Positions 7,623 through 18,406 of a DNA stretch of 64,000 nucleotides are shown here, piece after piece. Made by a program: the position numbers and the translations under genes. The stretch's first letter is position 1; every line of letters starts with the position of its first letter. This DNA is from CAWBRT01 sp050015355 (GTDB lineage: Bacteria; Acidobacteriota; Terriglobia; Terriglobales; Acidobacteriaceae): assembly GCA_050015355.1 (NCBI GenBank), contig JBEKBO010000007.1, forward strand, positions 1-64,000, in the 5' to 3' direction. The notes below the pieces were generated by a model. It saw only the letters and a program-made list of their open reading frames with translations, was not told the DNA's origin and searched no databases.

Positions 7623-9080
7623 TTATTTGGCCGGTTTTTCTTTTTTCAGCCTCTCGCGGCGTTTCTTTGCCCATCCCGCTTTGTTCACTTGTATGCCTCG
7701 CGCCACTGCCAGGGCGTCGGCCGGCACGTCTTCGGTGATACAGCTTGCCGCGCCGATGAAGGCCCCCTTGGCCAGGCGCACCGGAGCCACCAGGGTAGTG
7801 TCGCTACCGATGAAGACGCCGTCCTCGATCACCGTCTTGTGCTTACTGATGCCGTCGTAGTTGCAAGTGATGGTGCCGGCGCCTACGTTCACGCCTTCGC
7901 CGATTTCCGCATCGCCCAGGTAGGTGAGGTGGTTGGCCTTGGAGCCGCGCCCGAGCGTGGTCTTCTTGGTCTCGACAAAGTTGCCGACGTGCGCCCCCTC
8001 TCCGATGTGGCTGGCGGGCCGAATGTGGCAGTAAGGGCCAAGCATGGCCGCGCTCTCGACCACCGAATCCGTCAGGATGCATCCGTGACGCACCGTGACG
8101 CCGTCGCCCAGCCGCATGTTGCTCAACACCGAAAACGAATTGATCTGGCAGTCGCCGCCAATGCGGGTTGAACCCAGCAACTGCACGAACGGGCCGATCA
8201 CCGTGTCCGGGCCGACCTGCACGTCGGGATCGATAACGCAGGTCTCGGGCTGGAAAATGGTGACTCCCTCGGCCATAAGTTGCGCCGTCTTGCGAGCGCG
8301 CAGGATGGCATCGAGGCTGGCTAATTCGGCCCTGGTATTCACGCCCAGCACTTCACTGGCGTCCGCCGCCTTGAGCCCGAGGACGCTTTCTCCGGCGCGG
8401 CGCAGGATGCCCGCCAGGTCGGTCAGATAGAACTCGTGGTGCGGATTGTCGGTGCTCAGTTGATCGATATAGCGGAAGAGTGTTTTGACCTGGAAGGCGT
8501 AGATGCCGGAGTTGACTTCAGGAATCTCCGTTTGCGCGTCTGTGAGCGACTTTTGCTCGACGATGGCGGCGACTTCATCGCTGCCCGCGGAGCTGCGGAG
8601 GATGCGTCCATAACCGAATGGGTCGAGTGGTTCGGCGGTGAGGATTGTCATGGCGGCTTGATGCGCCAGGTGAAAGTCGCGGAGGCGAGCGATGGTCTCG
8701 GGGCGAATGAGGGGCACGTCACCGGAGAGCACAAGGACGGCATCGTAGGCGGCGAGCGCCTGCCGGCATTGCATCATGGCGTGCCCGGTTCCGTGTTGCT
8801 CGCGTTGCTCGACAAAGCCCACTCCATAGCCGGAAACAGCCTCGCGCACGCGCTCCGCCTCGTGCCCGATGATGCAGTAAATATCACTGCCGGCAACGAC
8901 GGCGGAAGCGGCGCGGATAACGTGGGCTAGCAGCGGCAGGCCGCCGATCGGGTGCAGCACCTTGGGCTGCTTGGATTTCAGGCGCGTGCCCTTGCCCGCG
9001 GCCAGGATGGCAATGGCAAAACGCGGATTCGCGGGGGGCGGGGTCGGGGAGACAGTGCTTGTGATCGTCATAGTTCGCAT
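7623..9080 (-). CDS. glmU: Bifunctional GlmU: GlcNAc-1-P uridylyltransferase / GlcN-1-P acetyltransferase
   Basis: The 485-residue protein has the usual GlmU length. The N-terminal nucleotidyltransferase domain (about 20-250) shows ILAAGKGTRLKSKQPKVLHP, the signature G-x-G-T-R loop and distal Lys, and later GTGHAMMQ and SGDVPLI. The C-terminal half (about 265-455) is a left-handed beta-helix with hexapeptide repeats and the NFVETKK and NHLTYLGDAEIG acetyltransferase segments. It makes UDP-GlcNAc for peptidoglycan and lipid A. It lies 66 bp downstream of yvcK on the same strand, suggesting a shared cell-envelope transcription unit. The first ATG is used; a second lies nine bases later. Confidence 0.97.
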   Translation of the reverse strand: MRTMTITSTVSPTPPPANPRFAIAILAAGKGTRLKSKQPKVLHPIGGLPLLAHVIRAASAVVAGSDIYCIIGHEAERVREAVSGYGVGFVEQREQHGTGHAMMQCRQALAAYDAVLVLSGDVPLIRPETIARLRDFHLAHQAAMTILTAEPLDPFGYGRILRSSAGSDEVAAIVEQKSLTDAQTEIPEVNSGIYAFQVKTLFRYIDQLSTDNPHHEFYLTDLAGILRRAGESVLGLKAADASEVLGVNTRAELASLDAILRARKTAQLMAEGVTIFQPETCVIDPDVQVGPDTVIGPFVQLLGSTRIGGDCQINSFSVLSNMRLGDGVTVRHGCILTDSVVESAAMLGPYCHIRPASHIGEGAHVGNFVETKKTTLGRGSKANHLTYLGDAEIGEGVNVGAGTITCNYDGISKHKTVIEDGVFIGSDTTLVAPVRLAKGAFIGAASCITEDVPADALAVARGIQVNKAGWAKKRRERLKKEKPAK

Positions 9081-9146
9081 AGAGCGCCGTGTCGCGGAAT
9101 TTCTACCCGCAAAAGGCGAAGAGAAAAAAGATGACGTTGCGGGCAG

Positions 9147-10187
9147 CTACTCGGCGCTGGAAACCATTTTACCTTTACGCCTGCGTGCCGCGGCTAATTC
9201 GATCAATTCGCCCGCGATGCGCACGTAGTTGTGTCTCGCCACGACCTTGTCGTCGAGGTATTCGCCGAGGATCGGCTCGACTCCAAGCTCCCGAATGCGA
9301 TCCAGATCGTTCACGATCGGTTCGGCCTGCTCCGCCGCATAGGCAAGCTTCAGCGATGCGGGAACGGGGGTGGTGTTCAACAGGGCATAGTCGACCACCT
9401 TCCGATTGGCGTGTTGAAAGAGAACGCGAATGTGCTCGGAAGCGGCCATGCCGAGGCTCTCATTGGCCTGAGTCATAAGATTGCCGACGTAGGCCTTCAT
9501 GGCGTTGGAAGCGGCTATCGCCTCGGGAATGCCGTTCACCAGCAGATTGGGAACAAGGCTGGTAAAAAGAGATCCCGGGCCAATCGTGATGAGATCGGCC
9601 TCGGCCAGTGCGCGCAGAGTCTGGGGGAGCGGGCGCGCGTTGGAGGGCACCAGGGTGACGCGCACGATACGCCTTCGGCTGGCGCTGATGCTGGTTTCGC
9701 CGCGCACGCGCGAGCCGTCATCCATGAAGGCGTCCAGTTGAACATTGGACGTGGTGGAGGGCACGATTTCGCCGCGTGTCTTGAGAATTCCCGAGGAAAG
9801 CTTGACGGCTTCAGCGAAGTCGCCGGTGATGGAAGACAGCGCCGTCAGAAACAGATTACCGAAGTTGTGACCCTCCAGTTCGCCGGAGGCAAAACGGTAT
9901 TGAAAGAGGCGCGCCAGCAATTGTTCGTCTTCGGAGAGGGCAATCATGCAGTTGCGTATGTCGCCCGGAGGAAGCACGCCAAGGTCTTTGCGCAGGCGCC
10001 CGCTGGAGCCTCCGTCATCGGTGACGGTGACAACCGCAGTCAGATTCGAGATGTAAGTGCTGTCGGGGGTGCTGTCGCTGCGAACCGGCACAAAGCTTTT
10101 CAGGCCACGCAGCAGGGTAGCCAGCCCGGTGCCTCCACCGATGGCAACAACTTTCAGCGCGAGACCTGGATCAGCTTGTGGTGTCAT
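9147..10187 (-). CDS. yvcK: YvcK/CofD-like family protein (cell-wall/gluconeogenesis factor)
   Basis: The N-terminus LKVVAIGGGTGLATLLRGLK is the nucleotide-binding start of the YvcK family, which binds UDP-GlcNAc and influences carbon flux and cell-wall synthesis. Later family signatures are VVTVTDDGGSSGRLRKDL and PPGDIRNCMIALSED, and ITIGPGSLFTSLVPNLLV. I use the ATG at 10187 (MTPQADPG). The longer frame uses a GTG inside the neighbouring MITE, so it is less likely to be native. Being next to glmU, which makes the ligand of the family, fits the role. A MITE separates it from the upstream TPR gene. Confidence 0.9.
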   Translation of the reverse strand: MTPQADPGLALKVVAIGGGTGLATLLRGLKSFVPVRSDSTPDSTYISNLTAVVTVTDDGGSSGRLRKDLGVLPPGDIRNCMIALSEDEQLLARLFQYRFASGELEGHNFGNLFLTALSSITGDFAEAVKLSSGILKTRGEIVPSTTSNVQLDAFMDDGSRVRGETSISASRRRIVRVTLVPSNARPLPQTLRALAEADLITIGPGSLFTSLVPNLLVNGIPEAIAASNAMKAYVGNLMTQANESLGMAASEHIRVLFQHANRKVVDYALLNTTPVPASLKLAYAAEQAEPIVNDLDRIRELGVEPILGEYLDDKVVARHNYVRIAGELIELAAARRRKGKMVSSAE

Positions 10188-10209
10188 CCCCGGGAACCCA
10201 TTGATACTA

Positions 10210-10475
10210 GGGTCTGTTAACACTTATAGGACGAGCAGCGTTGCCAGCGAAAATCGGCTCAGACGAGACGGAGACCGAGGGGCATGGCGAGTCCATGTTC
10301 GAGGACGACAACGAAGTCTGAGGCGATTTTCGCCGCAACCCTTCGGGACGGGGCGGATTTTTCCGAATCGCGGTGTCGCTCGTCGCTAAAATACCCCGGT
10401 ATTTGCCACTCCTCGCTCCTTGCGCTCGAAAAAATCCGCTCCCGTCGCTGCCGCCCTATAAGTGTTAGCAGACCC
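10210..10475. mobile_element. 266-bp MITE with 21-bp-class terminal inverted repeats and TA flanks
   Basis: The left end GGGTCTGTTAACACTTATAG is matched by the right end, whose reverse complement reads GGGTCTGCTAACACTTATAG. The match extends imperfectly about 12 more bases inward (GACGAGCAGCG versus GGCGGCAGCG). Both ends are flanked directly by TA. There is no transposase, and the internal sequence has only short palindromes. The ends resemble those of IS5-type elements, so it is probably mobilised in trans. It lies between the TPR gene stop (8 bp away) and yvcK. Confidence 0.85.
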
Positions 10476-10482
10476 TAGAGGG

Positions 10483-10989
10483 TTACGCCGTTGTCCCCTC
10501 GGGATAGATCAGCTCCGTAAAACGCGGGTCGTCAGCCATGTTTCTAAAGTCGGAGTCGTTGCGCGCCTGCAAACGATTGTGGGGATTCAGCCGAATGGCC
10601 TCAGCGAGATGCTGGAGCGACTCTTGAGCGCGCCCGGTGAGGCAATCGAGCACCGCCAGACCGTACCAGGCGAAATCGAGGCTCGGATCCTTCCGCGAAA
10701 TCTCTTCCAGATGCTCGCGGGCTCCGACGTAGTCGCCCATGTTCATGAGGGAAACGGCGTAATCATAATGTTCATCGACCGATTTGAAGTTCGTCTGCGT
10801 ACGCGTAAGTTGCTGATTGCAGATATTCAAATGCACCAAGGCGCGATCCACCAGTTCCTTCGGTCCGTTGGCGATTACCTTCTCGAAGAAGGTCCTGGCG
10901 CGGTCAAACTTTTGCGACTGCATCGACTTGAGCGCCTGCTCATAAGCCTGCACGGCTTGGGTAAAACGAGGATCCACTGTCTTATTCAT
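10483..10989 (-). CDS. Tetratricopeptide repeat protein
   Basis: From MNKTVDPRFTQAV the protein is 168 residues of helical repeats. TPR-like pairs are visible: AVQAYEQALKSMQSQKFDRARTFF, then VHLNICNQQLTR, YDYAVSLMNMGDYVGAREHL, and FAWYGLAVLDCLTGRAQESLQHLAEAI. There is no signal peptide, so it is probably a cytoplasmic scaffold. The longer frame starting near 11040 has no better start signal. It lies upstream of yvcK-glmU on the same strand and may have been in one transcription unit before the MITE inserted just after its stop. Specific partners are unknown. Confidence 0.8.
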   Translation of the reverse strand: MNKTVDPRFTQAVQAYEQALKSMQSQKFDRARTFFEKVIANGPKELVDRALVHLNICNQQLTRTQTNFKSVDEHYDYAVSLMNMGDYVGAREHLEEISRKDPSLDFAWYGLAVLDCLTGRAQESLQHLAEAIRLNPHNRLQARNDSDFRNMADDPRFTELIYPEGTTA

Positions 10990-11319
10990 CGGTCGAGCCC
11001 GCCGATCTTCTGAATCCAGGCCTTGGGTGCCGAAGCGCAACTCTCGTCCAGGGTCTCCCTTTTACGAGGTCCGGCCGGACAAATGGCGTCGGGTCGCGGA
11101 CTGGATAAACCGATACTGGCACGAAACAGCTTTATACCCGCAACTTCAACTCGCGTCAACTTACGTTTTCCAGGCATACTATCGCAACAGGGCAGCCGGA
11201 CTGGCCAGCCATTTGCCCGATATTACCGTTTGCTTGCGATTTGCACAAACAGGGGTACGAAGCCGGGGTATTCGAGTTACAGTTAAACACGCAGCTAGTT
11301 TCACGCGGACCAGGACCAG
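10990..11319. other. Divergent intergenic region between TPR gene and lepB
   Basis: This 330-bp gap must hold divergent promoters. No repeat copy is present. A sequence near 11116-11130 resembles a sigma-54 site but has the wrong spacing (see rejected items). Nothing else is recognisable. Confidence 0.4.
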
Positions 11320-11889
11320 ATGAGCGATAGCGAAGACGGAATCACGCAATACGCTTCGGCGGTGCCGGACAAACGCCGGGAGAAATCGCCCCTGGAATGG
11401 TTCAGGGATGTCGTGGTCTCGCTGGCAATTTCCGCCTTTGTCATCGTCTTCGTCTACCAGCCGGTGAAGGTCGAAGGCACCAGCATGATGCCGGGACTCA
11501 GCGACCAGGAGCGCATCTTCATCAACAAGTTCGTCTATCGGTGGGAGCCCGTTTCACGCGGTGACCTCGTCGTCTTCCACTATCCTTACGATCCGGCGAA
11601 AAGCTATATCAAGCGAGTCATCGGCGTTGCCGGGGACCGGGTTGAGATCCAACAGGGCTGGGTCTACGTCAATGGCGAGTTGCTGTTCGAGCCGTACGTT
11701 GCGGGCAAGTATCGGGATGAACGCTCGTATTCGGAAATCGTGGTGCCTCAAGACAGCTATTTCGTGCTGGGAGATCACCGCAATCTCTCCAATGACAGTC
11801 GAGACTTCGGTGTCGTCAGGGGCGAGTACATCTACGGCAAGGCGGTGTTTGCTTACTGGCCGGCGGATAAGCTCGGCAAACTGCGTTAG
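11320..11889 (+). CDS. lepB: Signal peptidase I
   Basis: This 189-residue protein has one N-terminal transmembrane segment (about 28-46, VVVSLAISAFVIVFVYQPV). The type I signal peptidase boxes follow: VEGTSMMPGL with the catalytic Ser55, and SYIKRVIGVAGDRVE with the catalytic Lys98. Box E is GDHRNLSNDSRDFG. It cleaves Sec and Tat signal peptides at the periplasmic face of the inner membrane. The single-anchor form is shorter than the E. coli enzyme and similar to those of Gram-positive and many other bacteria. It precedes carA, with a separate RBS and no evident functional link. Confidence 0.95.
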   Translation: MSDSEDGITQYASAVPDKRREKSPLEWFRDVVVSLAISAFVIVFVYQPVKVEGTSMMPGLSDQERIFINKFVYRWEPVSRGDLVVFHYPYDPAKSYIKRVIGVAGDRVEIQQGWVYVNGELLFEPYVAGKYRDERSYSEIVVPQDSYFVLGDHRNLSNDSRDFGVVRGEYIYGKAVFAYWPADKLGKLR

Positions 11890-12016
11890 CCAGACCGATA
11901 ATGTATATGCACTGGTAAAGTGGTTGCGAAAATGCCGGCAAACAGCTCTAAAGGCCTTTCGAACTCTGGCGAGTCACTGATAAAATTGAAAAAATCCACC
12001 CTCGGAGACGATCTCG

Positions 12017-13135
12017 ATGCAAGCTGTCCTTGCTCTGGAAGATGGCAGGATCTTCCGCGGCAAAGGCTACGGCGCCAAAGCCGAGTGTTCTGGCGAAGTA
12101 GTTTTTAACACTTCCATCACCGGCTACCAGGAGATCTTTACCGATCCCTCCTACGCCGGACAAATCGTCGTTCTCACCAATCCTGAAATCGGCAATTACG
12201 GCACCACGCCCGACGATCAGGAGTCCGGCAAGCCTTATATCGAAGGGCTGATCGTGCGCGAGTTCTCGCGCGTGGCCTCTAATTGGCGCTCGCAGGAGGT
12301 GGCTGACGAATACATGGAGCGGTATCGCGTGCCGGTGCTCTCCGACATCGATACGCGCGCTCTGGTGCGCCATCTGCGCGACCGGGGCGTGATGCGCGGC
12401 GTGGTCTCCAGCATCGAGCTGGACGCCGACAAACTGGTCGCCAAGGCGCGCGCGATTCCGACCATCGATGGCCTCGACTTGGCGAAGGTGGTCTCGACCA
12501 AAGAGCCGTACAAGTGGACCGCGGGGATGATCGACGGAAAAGTCATCGACCTGGGCAAACCGCGGCACAAGGTCGTTGCCTACGATTACGGCATCAAGCG
12601 CAACATCCTCCGCATGCTGGTTGGGTCGGGCTGCGACGTTACCGTCGTACCGGCTGAGACGAGCGCCGAAGATGTGATGTCTTTCAAGCCCGATGGCGTG
12701 TTTCTGTCCAATGGCCCCGGCGACCCCGAGGCGGTCACCTACGCTCAGGAGCATATCCGCAGGCTGCTGGGCCGGGTGCCGGTCTTCGGCATCTGCCTGG
12801 GTCACCAATTAATTGGACTGGCGCTTGGCGGCCGCACCTACAAGCTGAAATTCGGGCACCATGGCGGCAACCATCCGGTGAAGCAGTTGTTGACCGGCAA
12901 GGTGGAGATCACCGCGCACAACCACAACTACGCCGTCGATCCGGATACGCTGAAGGCGAGCGAAGTGGAGCTGACGCACGTCAACCTGAACGACGGCACG
13001 GTGGAAGGTTTGCAGCACAGAATCTATCCGCTGTTCTGCGTGCAGTATCACCCGGAAGCATCGCCCGGTCCGCACGATTCGCACTACCTGTTCAACGACT
13101 TCATCAAGTTGATGAATGTGTGGAAGGGAAAGTGA
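12017..13135 (+). CDS. carA: Carbamoyl-phosphate synthase small subunit (glutaminase)
   Basis: The 372-residue protein has the N-terminal CarA domain (LEDGRIFRGKGYGA, NTSITGYQEIFTDPSY) and a C-terminal class I glutamine amidotransferase. The nucleophile is Cys260 in FGICLGHQ, and the His-Glu pair is in YHPEASPGPHD. It supplies ammonia to CarB for carbamoyl phosphate, feeding pyrimidine and arginine synthesis. The RBS CGGAGA lies 7-8 nt before the ATG. carB follows after 38 bp, so the two form an operon. No PyrR-type attenuator or arginine operator could be recognised upstream. Confidence 0.97.
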   Translation: MQAVLALEDGRIFRGKGYGAKAECSGEVVFNTSITGYQEIFTDPSYAGQIVVLTNPEIGNYGTTPDDQESGKPYIEGLIVREFSRVASNWRSQEVADEYMERYRVPVLSDIDTRALVRHLRDRGVMRGVVSSIELDADKLVAKARAIPTIDGLDLAKVVSTKEPYKWTAGMIDGKVIDLGKPRHKVVAYDYGIKRNILRMLVGSGCDVTVVPAETSAEDVMSFKPDGVFLSNGPGDPEAVTYAQEHIRRLLGRVPVFGICLGHQLIGLALGGRTYKLKFGHHGGNHPVKQLLTGKVEITAHNHNYAVDPDTLKASEVELTHVNLNDGTVEGLQHRIYPLFCVQYHPEASPGPHDSHYLFNDFIKLMNVWKGK

Positions 13136-13173
13136 GCAACGAATTGCAGAAACTGAAAGAAAAAAGCTAAGAC

Positions 13174-16488
<3,315 letters not shown>

Positions 16489-16530
16489 GCGTTTTCTGCT
16501 TTACGGAGAATTCGAATCCTGGAGGCCTCT

Positions 16531-16992
16531 TTGAAGCTGACAGTTTCATTGCTGCTGATGATGGTGCTGGTGACGGCGGTTTCCATGTCTGGAGAGAACG
16601 GAAAAAATATGGGATCGAAAGCTCCGGCGGCTCCGGCCAAGGTAGACGGGCCGGGCGTAAAGACGCCAAGCGGCTTGCAATACTGGGACCTGGGGAAGGG
16701 AACTGGCCCCGAAGCGGTGAAGAAGGCCAACGTAACGGTTCACTACACGGGCTGGCTCACCAACGGCAAGAAGTTCGATAGCTCGCTGGACCGGAATCAG
16801 CCCTTTCAGTTCCAGCTTGGGGCCGGTCAGGTGATTCGCGGGTGGGACGAAGGGGTTGCAGGCATGCGCGTCGGCGGGAAGCGGCAGTTGCGCATTCCTC
16901 CGGAACTCGGCTACGGCCTCCGTGGCGCCGGCAACGTTATTCCGCCAAACGCAATCCTCGTTTTCGACGTCGAGTTGCTGGCGGTTCGTTAG
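16531..16992 (+). CDS. Exported FKBP-type peptidyl-prolyl cis-trans isomerase
   Basis: The 153-residue protein starts at TTG with a GGAGG ribosome binding site 8-12 nt upstream. An N-terminal hydrophobic signal (KLTVSLLLMMVLVTAV) suggests export to the periplasm. After a short Ala/Pro/Lys linker, the FKBP domain (about 45-153) shows VTVHYTGWLTNGKKFDSS, FQLGAGQVIRGWDEGVAGM and the RIPPELGYG and IPPNAILVFDVELL segments, the FK506-binding fold residues. It assists folding of exported proteins. It lies 42 bp after carB, possibly co-transcribed. A family D palindrome sits just after the stop. Confidence 0.93.
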   Translation: MKLTVSLLLMMVLVTAVSMSGENGKNMGSKAPAAPAKVDGPGVKTPSGLQYWDLGKGTGPEAVKKANVTVHYTGWLTNGKKFDSSLDRNQPFQFQLGAGQVIRGWDEGVAGMRVGGKRQLRIPPELGYGLRGAGNVIPPNAILVFDVELLAVR

Positions 16993-17002
16993 CCGGTTTC
17001 AC

Positions 17003-17040
17003 GGTGCCCCATATCTGCTTGGCAGATGTGGGAGTTTACC
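17003..17040. repeat. Family D palindrome (CCCCATATCTGC/GCAGATGTGGG)
   Basis: Arms CCCCATATCTGC and GCAGATGTGGG are separated by a 3-nt loop. It is ten bases past the FKBP gene stop, so it may act as a transcript-end hairpin. Related copies occur at 17.58 and 37.99 kb. Confidence 0.75.
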
Positions 17041-17136
17041 GGCACCGATGCCTTTAGTGTTTGCCGGCGTGACTGGCGTTGATAGCTCCAGGATATTCGT
17101 GCTCTGAAATCGCTCTGGCGGTTTCGCGAGGCGCTT

Positions 17137-17559
17137 GTGCGATACCTGATTGTTCTGCTGGCCCTGGCTGGGGTCATCGTGTCTGGCTTGGCCCTTCGAG
17201 TTCACTACGTCATTGAGGACCAGCCTTGCCATATCAATGACAAGTGGGATTGCGGTGTCGTCAACCACAGTCCGTATTCGGAAATCGGCGGGGTGCCGGT
17301 GGCTGGAATCGGCGTGGCCGGATACCTGCTTATCGGCGTACTGGGCTTTCTGCGGCGGCGCGGAATGCTGTTGGGAGCCGTGGCCGGCGGATTCGCCTTT
17401 GCGCTGTATCTCACCCACATCGAGGCCCACGTGCTCGGCGTATGGTGTCTCTACTGCGTCATCTCGCAGGGAATCATTGGCTTGCTACTACTGCTGGCGA
17501 TCGCCTGGTTCCTCTGGGGACGCAAGCATCGGGCGGCGCCGGGGACACAAACTGTCTAG
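17137..17559 (+). CDS. Vitamin K epoxide reductase (VKOR) family membrane protein
   Basis: The 140-residue protein has four predicted transmembrane helices. Cys31 and Cys39 lie in the first loop (QPCHINDKWDCGVVN), with the family's W-D-C and N-x-S segments and GVPVAGIGVAGYL. The catalytic CxxC is Cys104-Cys107 (VWCLYC). VKOR homologues reoxidise a DsbA-like partner and pass electrons to quinone, in place of DsbB. No thioredoxin domain is fused, so a separate partner is needed; the DsbA-like protein at 31.3 kb is a candidate. It starts at GTG with a GAGG-type RBS. Confidence 0.92.
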   Translation: MRYLIVLLALAGVIVSGLALRVHYVIEDQPCHINDKWDCGVVNHSPYSEIGGVPVAGIGVAGYLLIGVLGFLRRRGMLLGAVAGGFAFALYLTHIEAHVLGVWCLYCVISQGIIGLLLLLAIAWFLWGRKHRAAPGTQTV

Positions 17560-17577
17560 CTAGTTTCGCGAAAGGCA

Positions 17578-17621
17578 TGGTGCCCCACATCTGCCGTAGT
17601 TGGCAGATGTGGGAGTTCTCC
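17578..17621. repeat. Family D palindrome
   Basis: CCCCACATCTGCC and GGCAGATGTGGG arms flank a short loop. It is immediately followed by a family C copy. It lies 20 bp after the VKOR gene, between converging genes, so it could terminate either transcript. Confidence 0.75.
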
Positions 17622-17631
17622 GGGCCAGATG

Positions 17632-17671
17632 CGCCCAACACGCGCCACCACGGCGCGTGTCGGGGACCCTT
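17632..17671. repeat. Family C palindrome
   Basis: CCCAACACGCGCC and GGCGCGTGTCGGGG arms are followed by ACCC. It lies beside a family D palindrome in the gap between VKOR and the cytochrome gene. Confidence 0.75.
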
Positions 17672-17701
17672 ATTGCGTTGATCGGAGCACAGCGGCGGTG
17701 A

Positions 17702-17992
17702 TTACTTCAGGGACTTGACGTAGCCGGCTACAGCCGTTGCCTGAGCGTCAGTGAGCCCGGCGACTGCTTTGCTGTGAGGCGCCTTCTTTCCCGCGGCGCC
17801 TTTGGTGAGAAGGCCGGAGATATCGGCATCACTCAACTTCGTACCTTTCAAGGCAGGACCGACCTTACCTTCGCCGGCGGGGCCGTGACACATAGCACAC
17901 TTGGCTTTGTAAAGGGCGGCGCCATCTTCGGCGGACCACGCCAGGGTTGAAGCAAAGGCTAACAGGGCGACGAACATCGTGTAACGCTTCAT
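17702..17992 (-). CDS. Small periplasmic c-type cytochrome lacking the usual Met ligand
   Basis: From the ATG at 17992 (RBS AAGGAGATG, about 8 nt upstream) the protein is 96 residues. It has a signal peptide to about residue 20 (TMFVALLAFASTLAWSA) and one haem site CAMCH (Cys32, Cys35, His36). The rest follows the cytochrome c fold (GPALKGTKLSDADISGLL, then LTDAQATAVAGYVKSL). There is no methionine after the haem motif. Where class I cytochromes have the distal Met, this one reads KKAPHSK, so His or another residue may be the sixth ligand. The longer upstream frame has no RBS. Redox partner is unknown. Confidence 0.88.
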   Translation of the reverse strand: MKRYTMFVALLAFASTLAWSAEDGAALYKAKCAMCHGPAGEGKVGPALKGTKLSDADISGLLTKGAAGKKAPHSKAVAGLTDAQATAVAGYVKSLK

Positions 17993-18008
17993 CGAAGAAA
18001 CATCTCCT

Positions 18009-18038
18009 TGTCTACAGATTTGTTGTCTACAGATTTGC
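18009..18038. repeat. Tandem direct repeat of 14 bp in the cytochrome leader
   Basis: TGTCTACAGATTTG occurs twice in tandem with one base between, about 20-45 bp upstream of the cytochrome ATG. It could be a regulator-binding site or a slippage duplication. Confidence 0.5.
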
Positions 18039-18406
18039 GAAACCACTTCGGCTAACTGCTGGTGTTGCGTTCCCCAGTGATGGGGCTTCGACAGACCCGT
18101 GGTGAGCGTTAGATTTTCCCCAACAGATGTTCCCCACAAGTGAGCCTATTCTACAGTGAATTCGCCGCCAGAGAAAACACCTCGCTACAAACAATGTCGC
18201 GGACGGGCCGTGCGGCCGGATGAATCACGCACTGAGCCGCCTTCTGGCGTACCCCGTCTGAGTCGTAGCAGAGATAAATATTCCCCAGCTCAAACTTGTC
18301 GGGTGAAGCCGCGTATTCCGCCGCCGGCAGGCACTTTGGGCAACTCTGGCGTGTGTTTTGCAATCTCAAGTAGAGTCAGCCCCCCAGGACTTGACTGAGG
18401 TACTCG

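Noticed and set aside
11116..11130. Sigma-54-like promoter upstream of lepB
   Set aside because: TGGCACG is present, but the downstream GC element is one base too close and TTGC is absent.
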